Of a stretch of DNA of 14,159 nucleotides, positions 1 to 7,807 are shown piece after piece (the first letter of the stretch is position 1; each line of letters opens with the position of its first letter). The translations under genes and the position numbers were made by a program. Source of the stretch: JAVBMO01 sp031552355 (GTDB lineage: Bacteria; Bacteroidota; Bacteroidia; Bacteroidales; P3); contig JAVBMO010000192.1 in NCBI GenBank assembly GCA_031552355.1, forward strand, positions 1 through 14,159. Direction: 5' to 3'. The notes under the pieces are model-generated. The model was not told the origin of the DNA, made no database searches, and was given only the letters and a program-made list of their open reading frames with translations.

Positions 1-1273
1 GGTTGAAATTATTGAAAAACAATTGCCTAAGTTCAAAGTAATTACCGTAAACGGAAATATTTTCCACAATGCAGGTTCAAGTATTGTTCAAGAATTGGCT
101 TTTACTTTGGCAGAAGCCAATGAATATTTGGCCGCTTTGACCGAAAGAGGCTTGTCTGCAGAAAATGTAACATCAAAAATGATGTTTTCTTTTGCCACAG
201 GTTCCAACTATTTCATGGAAATAGCCAAACTTCGCGCAGCCCGTATGTTATGGTCGCAAATAGTGAAGCAATATGGTGTAAAATCTGAGGAATCTTGTAA
301 AGTCTTCATACACACTGCATCTTCTCGTTGGAACAAATCTATTTACGACCCTTATGTAAACATGTTGAGAACCACTACAGAAAGTATGTCTGCTGCTATT
401 TCCGGTGCAGATTCCATTGCTGTGGCGCCTTTTGACTTTACATACAAAAAAAGCGATGAATTCTCTTACAGAATAGCTCGAAATCAGCAAATTCTGTTGA
501 AAGAAGAATCTTATTTAGATAAAATTGTGGATCCGGCTTCGGGTTCTTACTATATTGAAACTTTGACGAATTCCATAGCGCAATATGCTTGGAACCTTTT
601 CAAGGAAATAGAAGCTATGGGCGGTTTTGCCGCAGCTGTGAAAAAAGGCTTTTTGCAATCTGAAATTGGAAAAGTTGCACAAAAAAGAGATATGGATATT
701 GCCAATAGAAAAGTTACCATTTTGGGAACCAACCAATATCCGAATTTGCAAGAAAAAATGTCGGACAAAATCACCAAAGAATATTGTTTTGGTTGCAAAA
801 CTTTGCCCGAAGGCAATATTCCGATTTTGAAACAATACAGAGGTGCGCAAGCTTTTGAAGATTTGCGTTTGCAAACCGAAAAGGCAACTAAAAAACCAAC
901 CGTTTTCTTATTTACTTACGGAAATTTGGCCATGAGAAAAGCTAGAGCTGGATTCGCAAGCAACTTCTTCGGTTTGGCAGGCTACGATATTATTGACAAT
1001 CCCGGATTTGCAAGCATCGAAGAGGGAGTAAAAGCTGCGTTAGATTCAAAGGCTGAAATTATTACCATTTGTTCTTCAGACGATGAATATGTGGAAATTG
1101 CGGTGCCAATCTGTAACGGATTGAAAGACAAAGTGAAAAACATTACTTTGGCAGGATTCCCGAAAGACCATATCGAAGAATTCAAAAAAGCCGGTGTAGA
1201 TGAATTTATACATGTGAAAACAAATGCATTGGAAACATTGAACAATTACCAAAAAAATCTTGGGGTTGCTTAA
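1..1273 (+). CDS. mutA: Methylmalonyl-CoA mutase small (beta) subunit, 5'-truncated
   Basis: This is the C-terminal part of the non-catalytic subunit of methylmalonyl-CoA mutase, the B12 enzyme that interconverts succinyl-CoA and methylmalonyl-CoA in the propionate/succinate pathway. The frame is open from base 2 with no start in the window, so 423 residues are visible; the family is roughly 600 residues or more. The first ~240 visible residues are the end of the mutase TIM barrel, with the motifs FMEIAKLRAARMLW, DPYVNMLRTT and DPASGSYYIE. The last ~125 residues have the B12-binding fold. The cobalamin-ligating DxHxxG motif is absent: the matching stretch reads TYGNLAMRKARAG, with no histidine. 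That marks the structural subunit, which pairs with catalytic MutB. A terminator-like hairpin follows, and mutB is not downstream, so it must lie upstream or elsewhere. Confidence 0.93.
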   Translation, partial: VEIIEKQLPKFKVITVNGNIFHNAGSSIVQELAFTLAEANEYLAALTERGLSAENVTSKMMFSFATGSNYFMEIAKLRAARMLWSQIVKQYGVKSEESCKVFIHTASSRWNKSIYDPYVNMLRTTTESMSAAISGADSIAVAPFDFTYKKSDEFSYRIARNQQILLKEESYLDKIVDPASGSYYIETLTNSIAQYAWNLFKEIEAMGGFAAAVKKGFLQSEIGKVAQKRDMDIANRKVTILGTNQYPNLQEKMSDKITKEYCFGCKTLPEGNIPILKQYRGAQAFEDLRLQTEKATKKPTVFLFTYGNLAMRKARAGFASNFFGLAGYDIIDNPGFASIEEGVKAALDSKAEIITICSSDDEYVEIAVPICNGLKDKVKNITLAGFPKDHIEEFKKAGVDEFIHVKTNALETLNNYQKNLGVA

Positions 1274-1300
1274 TATCCAATAAATTGATATGATAGAAGG

Positions 1301-1340
1301 AAAGAGATTGGATAGCAAAATCCGGTCTCTTTTCTGATTT
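1301..1340 (+). terminator. Terminator hairpin after mutA
   Basis: The arms AAAGAGATTGGAT (1301-1313) and ATCCGGTCTCTTT (1320-1332) form a 13-bp RNA stem with two G-U pairs and a 6-nt loop. An imperfect T-rich stretch follows. It lies 27 nt after the mutA stop and before the promoter proposed for the flippase. The interrupted T tract keeps confidence moderate. Confidence 0.6.
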
Positions 1341-1363
1341 TAGGGAAATTCGTTGAGGAATTT

Positions 1364-1371
1364 TATTTTTG
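1364..1371 (+). promoter_or_regulatory. Bacteroidota-type -7 element for the flippase gene
   Basis: TATTTTTG matches the Bacteroidota sigma-ABfr -7 consensus TAnnTTTG exactly. The -33 side is weak: only a T-run near 1338-1341, 22 nt upstream. It lies just after the mutA terminator and about 70 nt before the chosen ATG at 1441. It overlaps the upstream TTG (1369), which makes that TTG an unlikely start codon. Confidence 0.5.
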
Positions 1372-1440
1372 GAAAAAAATGAAAAGCTTTATCATATAAT
1401 TTCCATAATTGCGTTACTAAGTTTTATCCAAACAAACTTT

Positions 1441-2886
1441 ATGCACAAAAAACTACTTTCCGGTATCTTCTGGGTAATCTTGTTAAATTTATTGATAAAA
1501 CCCTTTTGGGTATTGGGAGTGGATGTCGGTGTGCAAAATGTTGTAGGCGCAGAAACCTACGGCTTTTATTTTGCCATTTTTAATTTTTCTTTCCTGTTTA
1601 ATATTTTGCTGGATTTGGGAATCACCAATTTCAATAATCGAAATATTTCGCAAAACACCCATCTGTTGCCTAAATATTTTTCAGCTTTGGTAAGCCTGAA
1701 ATTGGTTTTAGGCATTTTGTTTACGGTAATAACATTCCTGATCGGCTGCATTATCGGATATTCTTCATCGCAGTTTTATTTGTTATTATGGCTGTGTTTC
1801 AATCAGTTTCTGAATTCGTTTATCATTTATTTACGTTCCAATTTGTCGGCAGTCTTTTTGTTCAAAACCGATAGTTTCCTTTCTGTCCTCGACAAATTTT
1901 TGATGATCATTTTTTGTGGTATTTTGCTTTGGGGAAATGTAGTATCCACGCCATTTAAAATAGAATGGTTGGTTTATACGCAGACCTTGGCTTATGTGAT
2001 AACGGCTGTGGTGGTATTTCTTTTGGTGGCAAAACAAGCCCGTTTCCAAAAGCTGACATGGGATTATCCTTTTTTTATAGCCATAATGAAGCAAAGCCTT
2101 CCATTTGCCATCCTGACCTTGTTGATGACTTTCTACAATCGTGTGGATTCGGTAATGTTGGAACGTGTTTTGCCGGATAAAGTAGGGGAGTACCAAGCCG
2201 GAATTTATGCGGGGGCTTATCGTATTTTGGATTCCTTGAATGTTTTGGGGTATTTGATTTCAGTGCCACTTTTGTCTGTTTTTTCAAAAATGATAAAAAC
2301 CAAGGAAAGTATTGGAAATACAACGAAAATGGCTTTTGGCCTTGTGTTTTGCATTTCTTTTCCGGTGGTGGTCTATTCGTTTTTCTATGCAAAAGATTTG
2401 ATGGCATTGCTTTATCATGACCACTTGGAAGATTATACCAATATTTTCCGGATTATTATTTTCTGTTTTTTGCCCATTTCAGTTACTTACGTTTTTGGAA
2501 CGCTTTTGACAGCCAACGGAAGTTTGAAATATTTGAATACCGTTGCTTTGTCGGGCGTGGTGTTGAATATTTTGCTGAATATTATTCTGATTCCTCAGTT
2601 AAAGGCTGTGGGGGCCGGTTTTGCAAGCATTACCACACAATCGGTTACTGCGCTGGTGCAAATGGGATTGGCAGCTTATTTGTTTAAAATCAAGATAAAA
2701 AGAGCTTATTTGTGGCGGTTTTTCGCCTTTGTTTCTGTAGTCATTTTAAGTGTAATTCTGTTGAATTATTTTGGTATAAGTTGGTTTATAGCGTTATGCG
2801 TTGTAGGTATTTTGGCTTTGGTTTCGGCCTTTGCCTTGAATTTGCTTAGCCTCAAAATGCTGAAACCACTTGGCGAAGGTGTTTAA
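1441..2886 (+). CDS. Oligosaccharide flippase (Wzx/MATE-like polysaccharide exporter)
   Basis: This is a 481-residue polytopic inner-membrane protein of the polysaccharide-biosynthesis (Wzx-like) branch of the MOP superfamily. Such proteins move undecaprenyl-linked oligosaccharides from the cytoplasmic to the periplasmic face. Hydrophobic segments run the whole length, fitting 12-14 helices. Family features include the N-terminal GAETYGFYFA region (36-45) and the mid-protein NRVDSVMLE (233-241) with YAGAYRILD (256-264). The frame extends upstream to a TTG at 1369, but that codon sits in a promoter -7 element. The ATG at 1441 gives a typical flippase N terminus, so I use it. The Wzz-like and ligase genes follow, which supports a glycan-export role. 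The substrate cannot be read from the sequence. Confidence 0.88.
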   Translation: MHKKLLSGIFWVILLNLLIKPFWVLGVDVGVQNVVGAETYGFYFAIFNFSFLFNILLDLGITNFNNRNISQNTHLLPKYFSALVSLKLVLGILFTVITFLIGCIIGYSSSQFYLLLWLCFNQFLNSFIIYLRSNLSAVFLFKTDSFLSVLDKFLMIIFCGILLWGNVVSTPFKIEWLVYTQTLAYVITAVVVFLLVAKQARFQKLTWDYPFFIAIMKQSLPFAILTLLMTFYNRVDSVMLERVLPDKVGEYQAGIYAGAYRILDSLNVLGYLISVPLLSVFSKMIKTKESIGNTTKMAFGLVFCISFPVVVYSFFYAKDLMALLYHDHLEDYTNIFRIIIFCFLPISVTYVFGTLLTANGSLKYLNTVALSGVVLNILLNIILIPQLKAVGAGFASITTQSVTALVQMGLAAYLFKIKIKRAYLWRFFAFVSVVILSVILLNYFGISWFIALCVVGILALVSAFALNLLSLKMLKPLGEGV

Positions 2887-2900
2887 AATGTGTATTTTTG
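2870..2900 (+). promoter_or_regulatory. Promoter for the wzz-like/ligase pair
   Basis: A TTG at 2870-2872 and TATTTTTG at 2893-2900 are separated by 20 nt, matching the Bacteroidota -33/-7 arrangement well. The -33 side lies inside the last codons of the flippase gene, and the -7 box begins 6 nt after its stop. Transcription would start at about 2905, giving a leader of roughly 15 nt before the ATG at 2920. The pair could therefore be expressed independently of the flippase. Confidence 0.6.
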
Positions 2901-2919
2901 CAATCTAAATAAAAATCTT

Positions 2920-3942
2920 ATGAAGGATAATCAATCAACAAATTTTTCGGCTTTAGCTGTTTTTCAGTTTATTTGGCGGTGGAGAAAAGTGTTTATCATT
3001 GTGTTTTTGGTTTCAGGCTTTCTGTCATTCGGTTTGTCGTATTTGATTCCCAAAAAATATAAATCAGTGGTGGTGATGGTTCCTGCGGAAAGCAACGGAA
3101 TCTCGCGTATGTCGGTACATGCCGAGTCCACGTTGAAAGATTTGCAGGATTATGGCGAAGAGGAACAATGTGAATATTTGACAGAAGCATTGAATTCTAC
3201 GGATTTGGCTCGCAAAGTCATTGCAAAAATGAATTTGGCAGACCATTACTTTATCAAGAAAAACTCTCCATACAGAGATGATTTGGTGTTGGAAAAATAT
3301 CTTGAAAATGTGCAGGTAAAAAGCACCGACAATTTGGCTGTAAAGGTTACTGTGGAAGACAGAGATCCGAAAATGGCTGCAAATATAGCCAATTACATTT
3401 CGGAACAAGTGAATGTGTTGCGCAAGGAAATGAAAGACGAACGCAGCAAAAAAGCGTTGGAAATTACCCAAATGGCAAAAGACAGCCTTTTAGTTGAAAT
3501 TGCTCAGGTAGAAGAAGATATGAAATCCATTAACCAAAAAGGTGTGGTTTGTTATGAAGAAATGGTAGAAAGAATTTATCAGCAGTTGGCCATTGCCATT
3601 GCAAATGGTAATCAGGCTGCGGCCAAACGCCTGCGAGATGAAATCAATTCTTTTTCGCCATACATAGCCCATTATTTGACACTTCGCGAATATATGAAAA
3701 ACAAAAGCGAACGTTTGTCCGATATAGACAATCGTTTGATGGAACTGAAAGCTGATGCCGCTTCGTCGCTTCCAGCTCAATTTGTGGTTCAAAAGGCTGA
3801 AATCGCTCAACGGAAAGATTCGCCTAAAAGAATTTCATTTACATTCATTGTTACTCTTTCAGCTTTAATATTGTCGGCATTTGTTTTGGTTTTTGTCGAA
3901 CGAGGTAAAGGCTGGATGAATAAAATCGAAAACAATAATTAA
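2920..3942 (+). CDS. Wzz-like polysaccharide chain-length determinant
   Basis: This 340-residue protein has the two-helix layout of polysaccharide co-polymerases: membrane helix 1 at about 23-43, a large charged periplasmic region, and helix 2 at about 306-326. The segment after helix 1 (PKKYKSVVVMVP) is the usual Wzz beginning. The central part (about 160-285) is helical and coiled-coil-like. A proline (DSPKR) precedes helix 2, as is common in the family. There is no C-terminal Walker kinase domain, so this is the Wzz type, not the Wzc tyrosine-kinase type. Family members set the modal length of O-antigen or capsule chains together with Wzy. A GTG at 2890 would lengthen the frame, but it precedes the promoter box, so ATG 2920 is preferred. 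The ligase gene starts 8 nt after the stop. Confidence 0.85.
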   Translation: MKDNQSTNFSALAVFQFIWRWRKVFIIVFLVSGFLSFGLSYLIPKKYKSVVVMVPAESNGISRMSVHAESTLKDLQDYGEEEQCEYLTEALNSTDLARKVIAKMNLADHYFIKKNSPYRDDLVLEKYLENVQVKSTDNLAVKVTVEDRDPKMAANIANYISEQVNVLRKEMKDERSKKALEITQMAKDSLLVEIAQVEEDMKSINQKGVVCYEEMVERIYQQLAIAIANGNQAAAKRLRDEINSFSPYIAHYLTLREYMKNKSERLSDIDNRLMELKADAASSLPAQFVVQKAEIAQRKDSPKRISFTFIVTLSALILSAFVLVFVERGKGWMNKIENNN

Positions 3943-3950
3943 TCTCTGCT

Positions 3951-5459
3951 GTGGAAGGAACGGAAAAACCGGCAAAAGATTTAAAGAAAAAAACCGGCAA
4001 AATAACGTGGATTCTCACGATTTGTGCTGCTGTTTATGCGGCATTGGCTTTTTTCTTGGTTGGGCAGCACGGCGTGAAAGCATTTTGGCTTCTGCCTCTT
4101 GTTCCTCTTGCGTTGTATTTGCTGATTTTTAAATTCGAAGCTTTTTTCTTTTTAATTGTTTTTTGTACGCCTTTGTCCGTGGAATTTAATGTTACGGACA
4201 CGAACCGTTTGTCTGTCCCTGTGGAACTTATGTTGATAGGATTTACAGTTCTGTTTCTTCTGCAAATGTTGATAACAGGCACTTATGACAAGAAAATTTT
4301 AAGGCATCCGGTTTCAATTTCTTTGCTTTTTTATTTCTTGGTTTTGCTGGTAACCTCGTTTACAAGTATCATGCCTGAAGTTTCGTTCAAACATTTTGCA
4401 GCGCAAATTTGGTTTATTGTTCCGGCATATTTTGCATCGGCTTTTTTATTCAAGGATAAAAAGAAAATCGATAAATATTTTTGGCTTTATTGCAGTTCGC
4501 TTTGTATCGTGGCTCTTTATGCCCTTTATGGCTTCTATGCGGTGGGCTTTGAGTTTTATGAAGGTTACAATATTATGGAACCCTTTTATAAAGACCATAC
4601 CATTTATGGCGCTGTGCTCACGTTGTTTTTGCCGCCTGCATTCATGTTTTTTATCGATAAAAAGAATAATCCGCAGCCATGGAAACGTTATTTGGCCGGT
4701 TTTGTAACTGCTTTGCTGATTCTTGCTTTGGTTTTTTCGTATTGCCGTGCAGCATGGGCATGTTTGGTTTTTGCCATTGGTTTTGGAATTATTTTAAGGA
4801 CAAAGATCAAATTGCGTTGGGTATTTTTCTTTGCAGCTTGTTTCATTGGGCTGTTTTTGGCTTACCAAAAAGACATTATTTTGTATTTGGAACAAAATAA
4901 GCAAAATTCTTCGGGGAAATTTACCGAACAAATTAAATCCATAACCAATATTTCGACCGACGAATCCAACTTGGAACGGATGAACCGGTGGTCGTGCGCC
5001 ATAAAAATGGGAGCGGAAAAACCTTTGACCGGTTTTGGGCCGGGAACCTATCAGTTTGTTTATGGCTCCTATCAGCGCTCTGTGGATATGACCGGTGCCA
5101 GTACTCGTACAGGCGATTTGGGGAATGCCCATAGTGAATATTTGGGGCCTTTTTCCGAATCGGGAATATTTGGGTCTTTGGCCATCCTTTGTATTTTTGG
5201 TTTTACATTTTTTACGGCAGTAAAAGTTTATCGGAATGCAGAGGATGCAAAAATCCGAAATTATGCTTTTTATCTGCTAATAGCACTCATAACTTATTAT
5301 GTGCATGGGATTTTGAACAACTATTTAGATACAGAAAAAATCTCTATTCCATTTTGGGGTTTTACTGCGGCAATAGTTGCCTTGGATATTTATTTCCCGA
5401 AAAAACAAACGACTAAATTGTCGGAAAAATCTTCAGGAAATCAAGATTTTGCTGTGTAA
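3951..5459 (+). CDS. O-antigen ligase / Wzy-type polymerase family protein
   Basis: This is a 502-residue multi-helix membrane protein of the O-antigen ligase/Wzy_C family. Members either join finished O-chains to lipid A-core (WaaL) or polymerise repeat units (Wzy), both on the periplasmic face. Many hydrophobic segments are interrupted by a large soluble loop (about 305-400). The loop holds the family signatures NRWSCAIKM (345-353), LTGFGPGTY, and HSEYLGPFSESG (394-405) with the conserved His-x-x-Tyr. Ligase and polymerase cannot be told apart by eye. The start is GTG at 3951: an in-frame stop lies 15 nt upstream, and no ATG occurs before the first membrane segments. It sits 8 nt after the wzz-like gene and probably shares its transcript. 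The N terminus is Lys-rich and cytoplasmic. Confidence 0.85.
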   Translation: MEGTEKPAKDLKKKTGKITWILTICAAVYAALAFFLVGQHGVKAFWLLPLVPLALYLLIFKFEAFFFLIVFCTPLSVEFNVTDTNRLSVPVELMLIGFTVLFLLQMLITGTYDKKILRHPVSISLLFYFLVLLVTSFTSIMPEVSFKHFAAQIWFIVPAYFASAFLFKDKKKIDKYFWLYCSSLCIVALYALYGFYAVGFEFYEGYNIMEPFYKDHTIYGAVLTLFLPPAFMFFIDKKNNPQPWKRYLAGFVTALLILALVFSYCRAAWACLVFAIGFGIILRTKIKLRWVFFFAACFIGLFLAYQKDIILYLEQNKQNSSGKFTEQIKSITNISTDESNLERMNRWSCAIKMGAEKPLTGFGPGTYQFVYGSYQRSVDMTGASTRTGDLGNAHSEYLGPFSESGIFGSLAILCIFGFTFFTAVKVYRNAEDAKIRNYAFYLLIALITYYVHGILNNYLDTEKISIPFWGFTAAIVALDIYFPKKQTTKLSEKSSGNQDFAV

Positions 5460-5546
5460 AATAAAACCAAAATTATAAAGTGTTAAAAGATTAAAAAACA
5501 GAAGTATATAAATTGTTGTTAAAGCTCAAACGCAATAAAATGTAAG

Positions 5547-5570
5547 GAAATTTTTATAAGCAAAAATTTC
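5547..5570. repeat. Perfect inverted repeat over the ppiD promoter
   Basis: GAAATTTTT (5547-5555) and AAAAATTTC (5562-5570) are perfect inverted arms around a 6-nt centre. The left arm covers the place where a -33 element would sit, and the right arm ends 4 nt before the -7 box. This position suits an operator. It could also fold as an AT-only hairpin ending the upstream transcript, but no good T tract follows. Confidence 0.5.
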
Positions 5571-5582
5571 TTCTTACTTTTG
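5551..5582 (+). promoter_or_regulatory. Promoter of the PpiD-like foldase gene
   Basis: TACTTTTG (5575-5582) is an exact TAnnTTTG -7 element. A T-run (5551-5555) lies 19 nt upstream in the -33 position. The ATG at 5613 would have a leader of about 25 nt. The inverted repeat at 5547-5570 lies within the promoter. Confidence 0.6.
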
Positions 5583-5612
5583 CATGCTTAAATTAAAAAA
5601 ATTAAATTAAAA

Positions 5613-7739
5613 ATGGCTATAATTGGAGAAATCAGAAAACGCTCTTGGATTGCAGTAGTTGTCGTAGGTGTGGCTCTTCTTGCTTTCATCATCGGTGACT
5701 TTGGTAAAAGGGGGAACAAAATTCCAACGAACGTAGGTATTGTAGATGGAGAAAAAATCCCTTATGTGGATTACAATGCAAAGCTTACGGAACGTGAGAA
5801 CATGTTTAAACAACAAAACCAAAGAGAGCTTACCTCGGAAGAACGCTATGAATTGCAAAATCAACTTTGGAACGAATTAGTGGAAACTCATTTATATGAA
5901 AAACAATACGCTAAATTAGGCTTGGTTTTATCGCATGCAGAGTTGAATGATATGTTTTATGGCGATTTTGTGCATCCTTATGTACGCCAATCTTTTACAG
6001 ATCCTGCAACCGGAATTTTCAATGCTCAAATGGTAGTTCAATATATCAATAACTATGGGAATTTGCCGGATGAAAATAAATTGCAATGGCATGAATTAGA
6101 GGAATATGTGAAGAAAGAACGTTTGTCATCCAAATATGGAACTTTGATAGCCAAAAGTTTTTATACTCCGATGGCAATGGCAAAACATTTGGCTAAAATT
6201 GAAAACCAATCCGCCAATGTAACTTATGTTAAAAAAGGATACAATGAAATTCCTGATGCAAATGTTAAATTGACTGATGCCGATTACCAAAAATACTATG
6301 ACGAACACAAAGAGCAATTTAAACAAGAAGCTTCTCGTGATTTGGAAATGGTAATATTCCCTGTGGCGCCAACGCCGGAAGATTTAATTGATATTCAAAA
6401 AGATATTTATCGTGTGTACGGAGAATTCCAAACTTTGAAGGCAGACGAAATGGCTGGTTTTGTTTCTTCTGAATCAGACAAACGCTTTGATACAACTTAT
6501 TATAGAGCAGGTGAATTTAAACCGGCTGCATTGGATTCTATTGTTTTTAACACGCCTGCAGGAAGTTTTATTGCTCCAATGCAAATTGGCGATGAGTGGA
6601 TTCAAGCCAAAGTTTTGAAATTCGATTCTCGTCCCGATTCTGTGAAAGCTTCGCAAATTGTGATTCTTTCCAACAAAGCATCGCAACAAATAGCAAGAAC
6701 CGATGCAGATGCTAAAAAATTGGCAGACAGCTTGCTCGCAGAATTGAAAAAACAACCTGAACTTTTTGCTCAATATGTGAGCACTTATTCCGACGACCCT
6801 CAAACCAAAGAAAAAGGCGGTGATTTGGGTTGGATGTCTGATAAAATGTTAGCTAATGAAATCGGAAGCAAAATTGTGGCAAGCAATGCCGGAGATATTT
6901 TTGTTGAAAAAATTCCGAATGATATGGGGTATTTCATCGTTGCGGTTACAGGAAAAACAGCTTCTCAAAGAAAAGCACAAGTAGCTTTGATTACAAGAAA
7001 AATTGAAGCCAGTAACCACACAAATAAACAAATCTTGAACAACGCCAATCTTTTGGCTTCGCAATCACGCACTATCCAAGATTTGGAAGCCAATGCAAAG
7101 AAAGGAAATTACTCTTTACGCAACGCTGATTTTGTAGCCGAAATGGCTTATCAATTGCCAGGATTGAGCAATGCTCGTTCAATAATTCGTTGGGCTTTCA
7201 ACAAAGAAACTAAAATTGGCGATGTGGCACCGGAAGTTTTCATGATTGACGACAAATATGTGGTGGTTGCTTTGAAAGATATCAAAGAAAAAGGCTATGC
7301 AACTTTGGAACAAGTGAAAACTTATATTGAAAATCCTGTGAAAATTGACAAAAAAGCTGAAATCTTAATAGCTGACATGGACAAAGCTTTGGCAGGAACG
7401 AAAGAAATAGGCGCTTTGGCAGCTAAACTACAAAAACCTGTTGATACAGTTGCAGATGTAACTTTTGGCGCTTATTATTTTGGTGAAAATGGCCCCGAAA
7501 TGTCGGTAATCGGAAAAGTAGCCGCTATGAAGCAAGGCGAAATTTCGAAACCAATTAAAGGATACAACGCAGTTTATGTGGTAAAAACAGAAACTGTAAG
7601 CCCCGTAAATCCGCCAAAAGATGCTAAGATGGTAGCTTTGGAATTGGAAATGCAAAGCCAACAAAAATTGCGTCAAATTTCTTCTGTATTGAGAGAAAAA
7701 GGGAATGTTGAGGACCACAGATCGCAATTTAATTACTAA
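5613..7739 (+). CDS. Membrane-anchored peptidyl-prolyl isomerase (PpiD/SurA-like)
   Basis: This 708-residue periplasmic foldase helps secreted and outer-membrane proteins fold. A short cytoplasmic start (IRKRSW) precedes one membrane anchor at about 12-30, as in PpiD. A SurA_N-type helical chaperone region follows (about 38-240). The parvulin domain lies at about 343-447, with FAQYVSTYSDD (385-395) and the signature GGDLGW (402-407). The C-terminal 250 residues look like a second, degenerate parvulin-like and helical segment. The length is close to the ~620-720 residues usual for PpiD-like proteins. ATG 5613 is chosen because it gives the complete anchor and sits 31 nt after a good -7 box. 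The gene is bounded by its own promoter and a strong terminator, so it is probably monocistronic. Confidence 0.9.
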   Translation: MAIIGEIRKRSWIAVVVVGVALLAFIIGDFGKRGNKIPTNVGIVDGEKIPYVDYNAKLTERENMFKQQNQRELTSEERYELQNQLWNELVETHLYEKQYAKLGLVLSHAELNDMFYGDFVHPYVRQSFTDPATGIFNAQMVVQYINNYGNLPDENKLQWHELEEYVKKERLSSKYGTLIAKSFYTPMAMAKHLAKIENQSANVTYVKKGYNEIPDANVKLTDADYQKYYDEHKEQFKQEASRDLEMVIFPVAPTPEDLIDIQKDIYRVYGEFQTLKADEMAGFVSSESDKRFDTTYYRAGEFKPAALDSIVFNTPAGSFIAPMQIGDEWIQAKVLKFDSRPDSVKASQIVILSNKASQQIARTDADAKKLADSLLAELKKQPELFAQYVSTYSDDPQTKEKGGDLGWMSDKMLANEIGSKIVASNAGDIFVEKIPNDMGYFIVAVTGKTASQRKAQVALITRKIEASNHTNKQILNNANLLASQSRTIQDLEANAKKGNYSLRNADFVAEMAYQLPGLSNARSIIRWAFNKETKIGDVAPEVFMIDDKYVVVALKDIKEKGYATLEQVKTYIENPVKIDKKAEILIADMDKALAGTKEIGALAAKLQKPVDTVADVTFGAYYFGENGPEMSVIGKVAAMKQGEISKPIKGYNAVYVVKTETVSPVNPPKDAKMVALELEMQSQQKLRQISSVLREKGNVEDHRSQFNY

Positions 7740-7758
7740 GAATTGATAAATATTTTGG

Positions 7759-7793
7759 AAAAGGAGTGTTTGATTCAAAACACTCCTTTTTTT
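7759..7793 (+). terminator. Rho-independent terminator after the ppiD-like gene
   Basis: The arms AAAAGGAGTGTTT (7759-7771) and AAACACTCCTTTT (7778-7790) form a perfect 13-bp stem around GATTCA. The T-run continues to 7793. It begins 20 nt after the foldase stop and ends 15 nt before the rimM start. Confidence 0.9.
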
Positions 7794-7807
7794 AAAAATA
7801 CAAAATT

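Noticed and set aside
1..1273. Catalytic (large) methylmalonyl-CoA mutase subunit
   Set aside because: The C-terminal domain lacks the cobalamin-binding DxHxxG histidine motif, and the barrel sequence fits the small subunit.
1369..1440. Upstream TTG start extending the flippase by 24 residues
   Set aside because: The TTG lies inside an exact promoter -7 box, and the extra residues do not resemble a flippase N terminus; ATG 1441 does.
2890..2919. Upstream GTG start extending the Wzz-like protein by 10 residues
   Set aside because: It precedes and includes the TATTTTTG -7 box, so it would not be on the mRNA; ATG 2920 is better.
3064..3471. Minus-strand open frames inside plus-strand genes, for example the 135-residue one here and others at 8499-8906 and 9314-9748
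   Set aside because: They lie wholly or mostly inside well-supported genes on the other strand, have low-complexity His/Phe/Cys-rich translations and no recognisable domains.
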